From the NCBI GenBank assembly GCA_018902385.1, contig JABSSW010000015.1, forward strand, positions 558,001-622,000: DNA of 64,000 bases, written 5' to 3'. This document shows, piece after piece, positions 1-11,249 of this stretch (positions are counted from its first letter, which is position 1; each line of letters begins with the position of its first letter). This DNA comes from Physcia stellaris. Lineage: Eukaryota; Ascomycota; Lecanoromycetes; Caliciales; Physciaceae. The notes under the pieces are model-generated. The model did not search any database and was not told the DNA's origin. It saw nothing but the letters and a program-made list of their open reading frames with translations. Both the position numbers and the translations under genes were made by a program.

Positions 1-944
1 ATCCATCCAGATCACCACTTTATCTGGTAGGCTTTGCATCAGTCTAATCATAGGTGGAAACATCTTCTGCATATAGCCCATCTCTCCAAAAGCTCGCTCT
101 AACTCGCGAAAGTCACTGCTCCATCCAGGATGATCAAGATACCCGAAGCTGGTGTCAAGAGAATACTCCGTGATGACATCCATGGTGAACGCGTCGAAGG
201 CGCATTCAAGTGGCACTACTTCCTCGGTGCCTTTGCATTTCTCGAATTTGGCGCAGAGCTTTTCGGATAAGTGTTGTATGACAGGCTGTAGCGCTGTCAC
301 TTTCTGTTTGGAAAAGAACGGATTTCTAACCATCATTTTGTAGTCAGCATCTCTATTCTCGGGTAAAGGTTGGTATGGGAGACATGTTTCTCGAGCTCCG
401 AGCTCCTGCGACCCGCCTTCGTACCGGACTGAGAGGCTGGGAAAAGAGGCAGCTCCGCATTTACGTACATGGCCGCCCTCCGCATGCGATGAAGGTCGTG
501 ATCAACGGTCCCAAATCCAGCAACAGTATTACCGAGTGAATTCACATAGTAAGGACTCTTTTCCCATTTGCCTTCTCTGCTATAAAGGCTGTCATAGTAG
601 TCTGGGTCGTTGATATGAATCTCGGCGGGACTAATTCGAATGATGGGTCCTGAAATAGTAGAGTGAGCGTCATTGCTTCAGCGTTCATGATCAGGAAACA
701 TTTCAAGGGGCTGACCGTATTTAGCATGCAGGTCTCTGATCTTGAAAGTATATTTGCCTCGTTTCACGACATCGTAATATCCTTCATAAAGATATGTTGC
801 CGCAGCGAGTTTGGGCCCGGGGAACTTTGAGAGAGGACTAAAATAGAGTCTGTAAATCACAAGACCGACAAAGTATAGAAAATACACAGTCAGGAAGCCA
901 GATGCAAGGACGACGCTGCGTCTCTCGAAAATGGCTTCATACAT
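1..944 (-). CDS. Cytochrome P450, CYP58/trichodiene-oxygenase-like (5' part, cut by window edge)
   Basis: N-terminal half of a microsomal monooxygenase. Translation starts at 944 with a membrane anchor of about 20 hydrophobic residues, followed by the proline-rich hinge FPGPKLAAATYLYEGYYDV and then LHAKYGPIIRISPAEIHI and DHDLHRMRRAAINPFFSKQKV, which are typical of the fungal TRI4/CYP58-like group. Two introns make the frame continuous: 650-715 (66 nt) and 326-468 (143 nt). The exons 944-716, 649-469 and 325-1 keep phase (1, then 2). The I-helix, ExxR and haem loop lie outside the window, so catalytic integrity cannot be judged. The gene runs leftward, away from the DUF4267 gene. The substrate is unknown, and the TRI4 resemblance is to a broad family that does not imply trichothecene synthesis. 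Confidence 0.85.
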
Positions 945-1994
945 AGCGACGATGTCCGTAGACTGTACATGTACGTGCGCAGGAATTCGTCGTTGTCGTG
1001 CTATTGAAGCAGATGAAACGATGTCATCAGAAGAAGATGCTTACAAGGTGGAGCCACAAGTTATCAAGGGATCCCACGCTTCAAATAGTAGCTCGGAGGA
1101 TCATTGCTCGGAGGCTAATCAGTCATTATTAACTGAAATTGGATATATATTGCAGACGGCGGGGTGGAGGTAGACAACGATCGTCAAGAATCCTTCGATA
1201 CTTGGCAGTCGGGGATATTTGCAACTCATAGCGGCAGAGGGCACAATTGATACGGTGCATCGATGGAGCTATCGAGCCTATCTTGCTAGCTACAGCAAGA
1301 AACCCATCGACTTTTTTGCGTATTTTTTGTTTTTCATTGCGTATTTTTCGTTTTCGTGCTTCGTGGCATCGAGGCTCGAGCCATGGAAGTACTCTTGGTA
1401 AACCCCCACACGCTTCGAGGAACCGGCACGAGCGACCAATCAGCTTAACAACTAGCCATCTGCAGGAAGACTAGGAGATCGTGGCTTTCGCAAGGGTTTC
1501 CTCATCGATTAAAGGGTCTCTGAAGAGATCGAGAGAAATGCCAATACTGTATCAACTATCAAGGTGGGTGACCCACGCTTGTAAATGTCAGAATCTAAAG
1601 TACTATCTACGGAGGATGCCCCCCTTGAAGCCGAATTTGACATTCTCTTAGCGATCTCTACCCCCTTTGCGTACCCCCTCTCTTGTCGACTACCAACAAC
1701 CACACTTTCCTCGATTGAGAAGTGTGACTCAGATGCTGACCACCGTGCTCAGCTTTGTGTCGCCAGAATGTACGAAACATAATACAGAAGAATAGAGATG
1801 GGCTCTCCCCCATCATTCTTCCCAATTCTCCACTCCGGACATTAACGTGGTCGCCTCACATTCTCGTGAACCATTAATCAATCGCACGCATCGCCATATT
1901 CCATCTCCATCACCCGCCCGTATCCCACCAACCTCAACCTCAACCCGTCCCCCACGCCTCGGTCAAAACACCCAAAACAGCGCCCACCGCAGCC
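945..1994. other. Intergenic stretch, nothing recognised
   Basis: About 1 kb between the divergently transcribed P450 and DUF4267 genes. It contains only short open frames without family motifs or convincing splice continuity. The pyrimidine-rich stretch just before 1995, with many C-rich repeats of the type CCCACC, looks like the 5' untranslated region or promoter of the rightward gene. Confidence 0.5.
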
Positions 1995-2402
1995 ATGCCC
2001 TCCAAACCCTCCCGCTCGCCCACCCTCCGCCTCCTCGCCACCGCCTTCGGCACCATCTGGCTCCTCTTCGGCCTGACCTTCACCCTCGCCCCCGCGCGCG
2101 CCCTGCCTTTCTTCTCCTTCCCCGTCCCCTTGCTCGCGTCCGAGCGGCAGCTCGTGCAGAGCTTCGTCGTGCTCTACGCCGTACGCGACATATACATGGG
2201 CCTGGCGACCTACGCCGCTGCTTGGTATGGAGAGCGGAGGGTTCTGGGTTGGTTATTGGTCGCCGGGGGCGGGGTGGCGGTTGCGGATGGGGTGGTGGTT
2301 AGGGCGCAGGTGGGCTTTGGGGAGTGGAGTCATTGGGGGTATGCGCCTGTAGTTGTGGGCGTTGGGGTGGTGTTGCTGGGGGGCTTGGATGGGAGGAGAT
2401 GA
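1995..2402 (+). CDS. DUF4267-type small integral membrane protein
   Basis: Single-exon protein of 135 aa. Four hydrophobic segments are visible at roughly residues 12-33, 47-65 (around SFVVLYAVRDIYMGLATYAA), 80-100 and 110-130. The ordering, and the RD-(I/L)-Y-(M/L)-G-(L/I) signature at the end of the second helix, match the fungal DUF4267 family, whose function is unknown. The first ATG follows a short C-rich leader and is the only sensible start. The gene is much more GC-rich and codon-biased than the surrounding DNA, which fits a real expressed gene. A longer overlapping frame from 1847 is a compositional shadow of this one. Confidence 0.8.
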   Translation: MPSKPSRSPTLRLLATAFGTIWLLFGLTFTLAPARALPFFSFPVPLLASERQLVQSFVVLYAVRDIYMGLATYAAAWYGERRVLGWLLVAGGGVAVADGVVVRAQVGFGEWSHWGYAPVVVGVGVVLLGGLDGRR

Positions 2403-3426
2403 GATGATTTGAGGGGGAAATGGGGGTCTGTACCGACGCCCGAACGCTGGTTGTAGCTCGCGCTATCTCCAGACGGAAAGAGCGATTTCGTGGGGAGAGG
2501 GCTGATTATTGAAGCTGCAGCTGAGGAGTGGGCCTTTCCTAAATCGACCTTCCTACATCTACAGTCGGATTCCGAGCAGAGGCTTGTCAATATGACTACT
2601 TTGTTGATGTACACATAGGGTCTTGAAGATAGACTTGAAGGACAGCACGCCCATTATTGACTTTCATTCATGTCCCAGTCCAGTGGTTTTGTAGCGAAAA
2701 TGAGAGAGTGATACCAACAGGTGCAAAGGGATATTATGTACCGCGGGTCAGCGACCAGTCTGGATCTCCCTCGCGGCAATATCCTCTTTGCAACCTTCTC
2801 TTTCCCAGTCGTAAACTGATGGTTCGCAATGTGTTGATGTTTAGATATGGCTCGCGGTTCAGTTAATCTGAGATCAACATAAAATGGATGTATCTACGCC
2901 TTTTACCATGTTTCCTATGGATAACCGCAGCTCTGGTGATGCAAGGCAGGTGGTAAGCCATACCTTCTTCCATCAGTTTCCGATCGAGCTGATGATGCCT
3001 CCAGCCTACGATATCAAGGTCCGCTCCCTGACAGGCCATGAGATCGACCGTCTTCATCACAAGCCTATCTCCTTAGAGAAGCAATTGATTTCCCAACCTG
3101 TGAACGAGTTTCAGCCGAAACCCTCAATCTTGCCTGCCTCCAGATCGACTCATCTGCTCCAGATGTCCGCGAGAAGTATCGCCCCAAGCCGTCGAGATAG
3201 TCTTCGATGTGACCGAAAGTGTGAGTCAAATCCCAGCAAATTCATCGCCAGATGACGAGAGCAGATCCGAATCCACTGAAAGAGCTAGCTCCTGATATTT
3301 TCCCATGGACACAGTGCATTTTCACCGTAACGAGGTAGACGTTGCGGAATGTAAGGAGCATAAAATCTGCGTTGATGAACGCTTTTCCAGGAAACAGTGC
3401 TCATATTGCGGATCAGTGCCTTGCAC
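2403..3426. other. Intergenic stretch, no supported gene
   Basis: About 1 kb separates the DUF4267 gene from the 3' end of the MFS gene, which converges on it. An open frame at 2884-3255 (123 codons) has no family resemblance, membrane pattern or flanking exon I could connect to it, so it is not called. No repeats are apparent. Confidence 0.4.
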
Positions 3427-5014
3427 TCAAGTCTGAATCCTCGCTATGGATGCGGCACATGCAAGAAGTACAAGGATGACAGCCGAAGCCAGAAAGCAGA
3501 CGCCATCTGACCCGTGGTCCTCGTTTCGCCCTATGGAGAAAAGCCGAGCCATTAATGGACCTCCGATAAGCTTGGCGATGACTTCCAGAACCGTGATAAA
3601 TGTAAGTAGACGCGCGTTGTAGGAGCTCTCTATTAGAGAAGTAGCTAGACCCTTGAGAGATGGCTCGAATCCTTCACCAAGCCCAAACACAAACAAACCG
3701 ACTAGTAACGCCTGGCCAGCTTTAGATTGCCAGATGATAGTGAAACCAACCGATGCTATCAATAAACTGAAGCGAATGACGTTAAGGTCGTGACTCTTCA
3801 CCGGATAGGCTATTCGACCCAGATAGGCCGAGACGAGAGGCAGCAGGACAAGCGTGGCAAGCGAGGAGCTTATTGCTTGGGAGAATCGAAGCCATGTGGT
3901 GCTGCTCATGGGCCAACCGAAACTCTCTGAAGCGTGTTGATAGACAAATGCACGACTGACAAGCGCCATGGGTCTAAGGAACGAGAGCCCAAGACATAGT
4001 GCCATTCCCCGAACCTTCATCAGCGCCACGATGTCCATGAACGTCCTCGACCATGACTGGTGCCCAGGGTCCCTCGAAGTACGTTCTTCTTCAGTGACAG
4101 TTGGTTGCGGCCCATCCTCGGCTAGGCCTTGCTCATCACCATCATCGAGCAGTCGTGAGGTTGAACCTGCAGAGACGTCAAGTACGCCGTCCGCAGGATG
4201 TTGTATTAGAGATTCAGGCATAGCCCAGACGACAAAGAAACTCAATAGTAGACATCCCGCAGCGATAGCGAAGGGTATCCAAATGTCGATACGCATGAAG
4301 AGATTTGCAAACAGAGGTGCGATCAAAGTCGTGACGTGAGGGATTGCAGCGAGTAAATACATATACCTTGTTCGCTTGGGCTGTTCAAGGATGTCTGCTA
4401 AGACTACAAATAACATTGACTTAGCGATTCTCTGGCCCCCTCCCTAGATAAAATCATCAATGGACGACAATACGGTCGATTAACATGAGACTCACCACCA
4501 AGATAAAGGCAGAGGAGGCCCAGACGAGTTTAATGGGCAGGACTTGGTTGGCATAGCAGACAACAACCATCCAAACAAGGCTGCAGAGCAGACCAAAGCA
4601 CGAGAGGAAGAGGACGATCCTTCTGCCATTCCTGTCCGCGAGTCGTCCGTAGAAAATAGCAGTCAACAGGCCAGATATTGCATCAAAGAAGAACCTCCAT
4701 CCGACGATGATGGCAAGATCATCCTGAATCGGAGGTATCTTGCATGCTTTTTCATTGACGGCCTTAGCATCGAAGTATCGATTACAGATAGCAATTTCGA
4801 AGAGACGGATCAGGGGAACCTCGACTATGTATCTTGAGAAATTGAACAAGAACTGGAGGCAGAATACACAAGTAATGACTTGAATACGCTTAGAGGTGAT
4901 ATCGCTTTTTGCGATGAGAATTTCTTCGGCATATGGCCCAGCGTGGTCATGGCTCACTGATTGCACGGGAGAAGCAAGCAATGGCTCGCGTTCATCAGCG
5001 GCAGCCGAAGACAT
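3427..5014 (-). CDS. MFS transporter (SLC46/TetA-like fungal permease)
   Basis: Probable proton-coupled efflux or uptake permease of the plasma or vacuolar membrane, 511 aa. Exon 1 (5014-4496) carries a short charged N-terminus with the dileucine-like REPLLAS, TM1, a lumenal loop with three cysteines, and the MFS motif A equivalent GRLADRNGRR between TM2 and TM3. A 52-nt intron (4444-4495, donor GTGAGT) restores the sequence FILVGGGQRIAKSMLF, a conserved stretch in this family, before exon 2 (4443-3427). A long acidic cytoplasmic loop around residues 240-275 separates the two six-helix halves. There is a single intron, unlike the DHA1-type permease at 46.7-50.3 kb. The substrate cannot be predicted. 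Drug or toxin efflux is common for the family. Confidence 0.85.
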
Positions 5015-5331
5015 AGCAGAGCACTCCAGCCATTGGAGATGCTGAAGGAGAGGTTATTTCTCCTAAGAAGATGTAGCTTAGGCAGAAATTTCGTGGCTGT
5101 GCTTCCAACGGGACAGAGGATCCAACAGTTGAGATCTGCCGCCATGAAACGGAACCCTGTCCATCTGTATTTGCCCGCGATGAGACCTGTTTCGTGAAAC
5201 GAGGTCCGGATGGATGAGGCCAAATACTACTTAGGATGCGATGAAACACTTCTCTCTTCTTGGTCATACTTTAACATCTTGCTGGTGAGTGGAGGATCCA
5301 TCCGAGTCATCTTTAGCGAAGTGTGAACTTG

Positions 5332-5618
5332 GCTCGCGGATGTCAAAATAATTCGGACGCTTAGGCCACATTGGGCATGCCCCACCAATTTTAGTATGCG
5401 AATTTTCCCTTTCACACTCGAATTTTTACACACTTCGTTAAATCGATCAATTTGACATGTTTTCTCGATTTTGTATGAACATTTTGTAATTTAAAAGTTC
5501 AAAAACCGTGAGCTCGTGAATTAATAAGTCAAGTGTGAAAGGAAAGATTCACATATTGAATTTGGTGGGGCACGCCCAATGTGGCCTAGGCGTCCGAATT
5601 ATTCTGACATCCGCGAGC
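5332..5618. mobile_element. MITE-like element with about 95-bp terminal inverted repeats
   Basis: The two ends are inverted copies. The left end begins GCTCGCGGATGTCA and the right end finishes TGACATCCGCGAGC. Similarity continues inward for about 95 bp with scattered mismatches and includes the shared block GGACGC(T/C)TAGGCCACATTGGGC. The roughly 100-bp AT-rich centre has no open frame. A direct TTG lies immediately outside each end (5329-5331 and 5619-5621), consistent with a 3-bp target-site duplication. The total length of 287 bp and the absence of coding capacity fit a non-autonomous DNA transposon. The superfamily is uncertain, and a 3-bp duplication would suit PIF/Harbinger-type elements. 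It lies between the 5' ends of the MFS gene and the 3' end of the SET gene. Confidence 0.75.
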
Positions 5619-6009
5619 TTGATTTTGGAAGGAAGGCCGAGATCAAACGGGATCACGCTAGCGACCCGCCGCTTAGCCCTTTCGATCAAGTCATCACAGA
5701 CCTAGTGCACTTCAACAATTCCAGTTTTCGCATTTCTCGTCTACACATTGCTCCTAATCGAGGCTGTCCGAGGGAGCTGATATACCAGAAATAATACGAA
5801 CCAGCACCCTTGTGTCAGTGTGCTCGAAGCGACTACAAGTCTCGCCTTCCTCCACCTAATACACCCTTCAAGTCCTGATTGCCCTTCACCATACTCGTCC
5901 ATAGGGTCTGTTACCAGTAAGGAGATGTAATCTGAAAATATGTCCATGTCCACTCAGTCCATTCTTTCCCATGCTAAGTATTCCCTGGGTCGCCCGTGTC
6001 CCTCTCCTA

Positions 6010-7218
6010 TTATTGCGGTCTCGCCGAATATCTGATCCTACGAGTAACCTCCTCTAGTTCGTGAATCCTTGCTTGATCGCTTTCAAGAATCTCCGAATCC
6101 GGTCCAACGCACGTCAAGTTTATCCGAGCTCCCTCCTTGGCATATCTTAAGGCTTTTTCCATGTCCCCTAGACGCTCATAGCACGTGGCTGCGCTGTGGT
6201 ATTGGTTTCCGAGCTCGAGCTGGAATAACTTTTCCTTCTCTAGCATTTTGATCAACTTAAGTCTGGCTTGTAATTCATCATCGCGGAAATGTCGGGCGGC
6301 CGTAATCCATGGGTCGTCCCGAATCTTTGTAATCTCCTCGAACAGCTCCTCCATTTGGCACCGGCGCTTCTCGCTTGCTTGGCCGGAAGCCGTATCTTGC
6401 GCACATGGAGCACAGTCACAATCGAAACCATACGGCTCTAATTTCTCTCGCCGGTGATATATGTCTGAATGAGGTCGGCAATAGCTAATGGTGATCTCTT
6501 CGTTGGCTGGAATGTCGACAATGGCATGGACCGTCTCCCGCTGGATTGTGGCGTTCCAAGCAAAGTGCGCATTGGGCGTGCAGGAGTGGTTGATACGGGA
6601 TGCTTTCAAGAATATGCCTGCGCCTTCACCGACTCTGAAGCAGTTCGCTTCCCAGATGCGCACGATGGGACTTCGACCCGGACGATCTGGACACTGCAAA
6701 TTCATATAGGCTATTTGTTGACTTGGTGAGAGCTGGTCGAAGCCTCGCTCAATGTCGATCAGAAGTGTTTTCGGCCCAGGGAGATGAAGCAGACATTGGT
6801 CAGCCAGCAGACGGGTGCCTCCCGAAATATTCGTTTTTGCGAACATGCCGATACCCTTGCTTGAGGTTGGACGAAGCTCCCACAACTTATCGTATCCATC
6901 ATCTGACGGAGATGTCGTTCGCTTGTGGGAATGGGGTTGGTTGCCTCTTAGAGTAATTTGGGCCATGTTTGTTCTAAGGTGAGATGCTGGGTCTGACGTC
7001 TCATCTTCGCTCGAGCCACTGTCGCTTTCAGGCCCAGATGTCTCTCCTCGAATCTCCGCAGGGTCTTTCTCAACAGTACACTCTCCTGAGATCTTTGTAC
7101 AAAATTGTCAGTCCCAGGTCTGGCTTTGAGATAATGTGATTAAATCTACCTTTTCATCTCTTGAACGAGCTCTCTCTTGCTGCTTGAGCACCATCGATGA
7201 CTTCTGCTTCTTCGCCAT
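6010..7218 (-). CDS. SET-domain protein (SMYD/SET5-like), putative lysine methyltransferase
   Basis: Protein of 383 aa from two exons, 7218-7150 and 7092-6010, joined across a 57-nt intron (7093-7149). The short first exon encodes MAKKQKSSMVLKQQERARS and an acidic serine-rich linker follows. The SET domain starts near residue 90 with KGIGMFAKTNISGG, contains INHSCTPNAHFAWN (the NHSCxPN cofactor/substrate motif) and EEITISYC, and is followed by the post-SET cysteine cluster FDCDCAPC. After this, about 110 residues form a helical, TPR-like tail (YHSAATCYERLGDMEKALRY). All motifs expected for S-adenosylmethionine-dependent methylation are present. Such orphan SET proteins are numerous in Pezizomycotina and their substrates are mostly unknown. 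It is divergent with the fructosamine-kinase-like gene. Confidence 0.85.
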
Positions 7219-7858
7219 ATTGAAGCTGAGTAGATATTGAAGCCAAGGCAAAAATCAGTGGTCTCAGATACACTCGTTGAGTAGGATCTTCAAATTAGAA
7301 TTTGGATATCCCTGGTAGATAGGAACACTGGAAAATTTGCCATATTAGCTGATAGTGACAGTTGCATTTAGTGAAGTGATGTTCACCTTCTTGAACATCT
7401 GATTTTATGAATCTGGCACAAGAACACTTTATCAGACCCTAGCCTATTTGTATGCTTTATGTGTTTTGAACGATAAGGGTTACTACTCGAAGTTGACATA
7501 TCATCATTCACCTGTGCATGAGATAACCTGTGAACTTATTGACTATTGAAAGCTGTTTCTCGGGCTTGGGCAAGAGCACAACAAAATACTCGAATCCTTC
7601 TTTACTCAAGTTCATTTTCAAAACTGGAAGGTCAGATGCCCTACTGTGACTATTCATATAGACACCTGCAACAATGAGGTCAATGTCCATACATTTACAT
7701 AACACCGAAGCGACGCTGCGGACTCCTTTGTTATTGTAATTTCAATCCAGCCGAGGTGGCGCGCCGGTAACTCAGTTTTATAAGCAATGCAAGCAGTACC
7801 TACCTGACATCCACCGCACGTTGGGTATCTCTTACAGAAGAGGATATTGCCGTATGAA

Positions 7859-9286
7859 ATGGCCCAAGAAGATAGATGGAAATACTGGACTCGAGTGAAT
7901 GATGTAGATGAGAAATGGATAGAGTTCGTCGATGATAACGTCTCAGCAAGTCAGTCCTTCTTGAGTAGTTCCTTTAGAGGAAGCTTTGCGCATTGCAACA
8001 TCTCCTAAGTCCTTCTTTTTCAAGGTCAGTGGAGGGCAAATACTCACAGGCCTGAGCGAAATCCAGATATTTCATTGGTTGGTCTTCTCAAGCCATCACG
8101 CATTGGCAATATATAGGCAGGCACTGGACATTTCGGCTAGCGATAAGCCATGGTCAAACCATCAGATAGTCGTCCCCATCCCTTGATTTCATCCTAAGCC
8201 AAGTCAATAAGCCAACTGGGCTTCGCCTAGGCCTATGCTCTTGGGCATTACAATATTTGGAGTTCTTGACTAACTGAACCAGGTAGCGCAGGGAGACACC
8301 GGAAGAAACATGGTCTCGGGAGAATTCTCCTCTATGGCCACCTTACACCAAGTAATTCCAGATGCGACCCCGGCTCCTATCGCATGGGGTACATATGCAT
8401 GTAACTCGGATATACATTTCTTTCTGTGCCACTTCGTCGATGTCATAGATGAAGTACCTGACATCGAGACATTCACCATTAAAATTGCCGAACTTCATCT
8501 CAGAAGTTTTTCACCCAATGGCAAATACGGCTTTCCAGTCCCAACGTACATGGGACAAATGGCACAGTACCATACCTGGACAGAGTCTTGGGAGAAATTC
8601 TTCACTCTCTCAATGGAGCGATTGATGACAACCATAGAGGAGTCACAAGGCCACGACGAAGAATTGCGGGAGCTCTTTTCACGAACGATGAGCAAGGTGG
8701 TCCCTCGATTGCTTCGACCGCTCGAGACTGGTGGCAGGCAGATCAGGCCCTGCCTCGTTCACGGGGATCTATATTCTGGCAACGTCTCGGTGGATGCTGA
8801 AACCGGTGCCCCTATTATATATGACGCAACGTGTCTCTTCGCTCACAACGAATGTAAGATGAACAATGAGCTGATCGGACTACTTTGCTAAGAGTTAGGG
8901 GATCTTGCACCTTGGCGACTTGCTCGACATAAAATCGGAAAACCATTCATGAGAGAATACTTTCGACATTTTCCGGTATCTGCGCCAGAGGAAGACCAGG
9001 AGGATCGTAGCGTTCTGTATTGCTTGTGAAGGCCCAAATCCAGGTTTTTCCATCGATCATCGCTAACCTAAAGTAGGAGATGGGACATGAAGGGGATGGC
9101 CATTTATCCTAGAGATCCCCGATATCGAGTGTAGTCCGTTCCCATCAAGAATAATGTCATTCTATCTCAGTGCTAACGCCTTTATCCAGCTGTGTCGAAG
9201 CAATGACAGGACTCGTGGAGAAATTTCCGGGTGGCTACGAGGATTGGGCGAACAGCCGGGGAGAAGCTATTGCTCCGACACCGTAG
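7859..9286 (+). CDS. Fructosamine kinase/aminoglycoside phosphotransferase-like protein (N-terminus unresolved)
   Basis: Protein-kinase-like fold of the Fn3K family, expected to phosphorylate ketosamines on glycated proteins or a related small substrate. Exons that can be placed with confidence end at 8024, then run 8283-8853, 8901-9025, 9077-9130 and 9190-9286, with introns 8025-8282, 8854-8900, 9026-9076 and 9131-9189. All phases agree. Visible motifs are SFFFKVAQGDTGRNMVSGEF (phosphate loop and lysine region), LVHGDLYSGNV (catalytic HGDxxxxN) and IIYDATCLFAHNEW (metal-binding Asp). The C-terminus, VEKFPGGYEDWANSRGE, is typical of fungal members. As a raw ORF the gene stops at 8891, but that stop lies inside an intron. 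The first exon, with WKYWTR probably its end, and the true start are uncertain. 7859 is simply the nearest upstream ATG in frame. Confidence 0.7.
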
Positions 9287-9952
9287 ACTTGTCGGACCAA
9301 GTAGATTGTAGGATTTGCTAAGTTGAACGACGATGCATGAACAGTGCTGAAATTATCGGTTGGGTATCCAGGATAGATCAAGCTGTGGCAGGCTGCCTAA
9401 GCAACGTAATCGCGGCCAGAATATGTCATCATCATAACAGCGCCACCGTATCATCAATCACTACATGTAACTCGTTGACAGCGAAGTTTTTAGAGGACCT
9501 CATATTGACGTCGAGGCTGATGTTGCATTAGGAGATTAACAGCGCAAATGGTTTTGAGATACTGCCTGTTCTGTGTCGGCGATCTGATAATTTCAACATT
9601 GACAATAACTTTCGACCTTGTAGCTACCCGTAGATGGTCTAGAATGGTTGCTGCTGGTGTCTTCGACAAAACATGCAGACCTACTCGGCGGCGGTAAGGA
9701 CTCCTTTTGTGAGGTTCAGGTATCGCTAGAAATGCCCAGTGCTAGATGAAGGGTCAAGTAGTCCCCAGAGAGACGAGTGCAAAAGCCGGTACCGGACTAA
9801 AGAATACTACCATTTGGAAACAATGCTGCGATTATTTCATGTCCCACGATACCAGCATGACTTTTCAACACATAATGGAGCCCTGAGATGCTGTGAACTC
9901 ATAGTCATGATGGCATTCTGCTGTCGAACAGAAAGAGGAAGAATGGGATAGA

Positions 9953-10653
9953 ATGGCGTCTTTGATGAAAGACTCTCTTCAGGCTGTTGGTCGAGATTTC
10001 TGTGAAATATCGAATGAGGTCATTGTGCACGAGCAAAGCAGACAGTGAGATTGGCCGCTCGACCCTCATAGCAATTGTGTCTTCTCTTCACTGTACAGGC
10101 AGGCCAGAGATGGAGTTGGCACAGCAGTGCGAGCATGCAACATGATACAATAACCTCGTTACGCAAACGAGCGAAAGAGCTTGCAATCGAGCAGAAAGCT
10201 AGCGCACGAGATCTATCGACTATGTTCGATCAGCTCCAGGACCAAAAGAGAATTGTGAACAGTATGGTAGGACTAGTGGAGGAGAGAGACCGAATCGTAA
10301 AAGAGCGGGACCGACTTCTAATGGAGAAGAGTGAACTCGTCATTGAAAGGGGCAATCTCCAATTGGGGACCGCGAGGTGTCGGGATGCTCTAGCTCTGCG
10401 AGATGCGGTACGTATTTCCAGAGCGTCTCTCGCAGCTTCGGGGTCATCTTGGAAGTTCAGCACGTGTCATGCGAGCACTATTTTCAAGCAACCACGCTGC
10501 CTCCAAAATCACTAGTAGGAGCTCCGCAAGATCCAAAACGCGAACGCTAGACAGAGCGGCGATGATGGTGCGGCGGCCGCTATGGAATACGTCGGAGAAG
10601 TGGAGGAACGAGCAAATGCAGCTGAGAAACTCGTGGAAGAGCTTCGACAGTAG
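9953..10653 (+). CDS. Hypothetical coiled-coil protein, gene model incomplete
   Basis: No family is recognised. The region encodes heptad-rich, charged sequence: MASLMKDSLQAVGRDFCEIS near 9953-10012, RKRAKELAIEQKASARDLST from about 10165, ERDRIVKERDRLLMEKSELV to about 10360, and after a 111-nt intron (10408-10518, donor GTACGT) ELRKIQNANARQSGDDGA and VEERANAAEKLVEELRQ, ending at 10653. The intron before the last exon is phase-consistent. The join near 10040-10100 and the frame around 10140-10165 are not settled. A typical donor GTGAGA at 10046 would continue into a frame that ends soon after ATGATACAA, while the coiled coil continues one frame over. It may therefore carry a frameshift or an unrecognised intron. 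Similar serine/charged coiled-coil genes are common and poorly conserved in fungi. Confidence 0.4.
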
Positions 10654-11086
10654 CTCAAAGAGCTCGACTACTGACCAATATTCTTACGAGTCGTGTTTTT
10701 GGCTGGATACAGTCGATGGTGGGAACAAGCTTGAGCAGGGAGGTTAATGGCCGTTTGAGGAAAAAGGTCCTGTAGAGGAGGGACATTACTTCCTAGGCAT
10801 CCTCGCTTCAATATAGAGACATCGGGCCTTTCGCAGTCCTTTTGGTTCTCCAGTCCTGTTTGCCCCGGCAGAAAGAGCGTATAAATCCTGGTTTGCACGC
10901 AGCATCGATTGTGAACATATGACCCCAACTGGGAGACAAGGAAGCGGAAGGAGCGGTTTCTCTTTGCTTCTGAGTTGGTTGATCGTAGATTGTAGGTTGC
11001 CGCGTTGCGAGCATGTTAGTATCATCCGATCCTTGTATGTTTTCCACTCCATGATGTGCAAACCGTGTTCTGAAACACATTTCGCT

Positions 11087-11249
11087 TACTCGTATTCACC
11101 CGGAAGTGGGTCAAACCCAGTAATGGGTCACGGGTTAGGGTTGCCGGCAAAAATCAATTTTTGCCAGGGTTAGGTTCAGGCTTTTCAGCAGGCAACCCTA
11201 ACCCGTGACCCATTACTGGGTTTGACCCACTTCCGGGTGAATACGAGTA
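11087..11249. repeat. Perfect 59-bp inverted repeat (palindromic mini-element)
   Basis: Arms 11087-11145 and 11191-11249 are exact reverse complements over 59 bp, beginning TACTCGTATTCACCCGGAAG. Each arm contains the telomere-like string GGGTTAGGG (CCCTAACCC in the other). The 45-bp spacer begins with its own smaller perfect palindrome, GGCAAAAATCAATTTTTGCC (11146-11165), and holds a further GGGTTAGG. The outermost TA of each arm, or the flanking GCT at 11084-11086 and 11250-11252, could be a target-site duplication. There is no coding potential. Best read as a young MITE or foldback element; a recent palindromic rearrangement is the alternative. Confidence 0.8.

Noticed and set aside
1847-2302. 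Rightward frame of 151 codons rich in His/Pro/Arg
   Set aside because: Compositional shadow of the GC-rich DUF4267 gene in another frame.
2884-3255. Possible small gene of 123 codons
   Set aside because: No recognisable family or features; open by chance is plausible at this length.
8854-9076. Fructosamine-kinase-like gene as a pseudogene
   Set aside because: Both apparent stops lie inside phase-correct introns.
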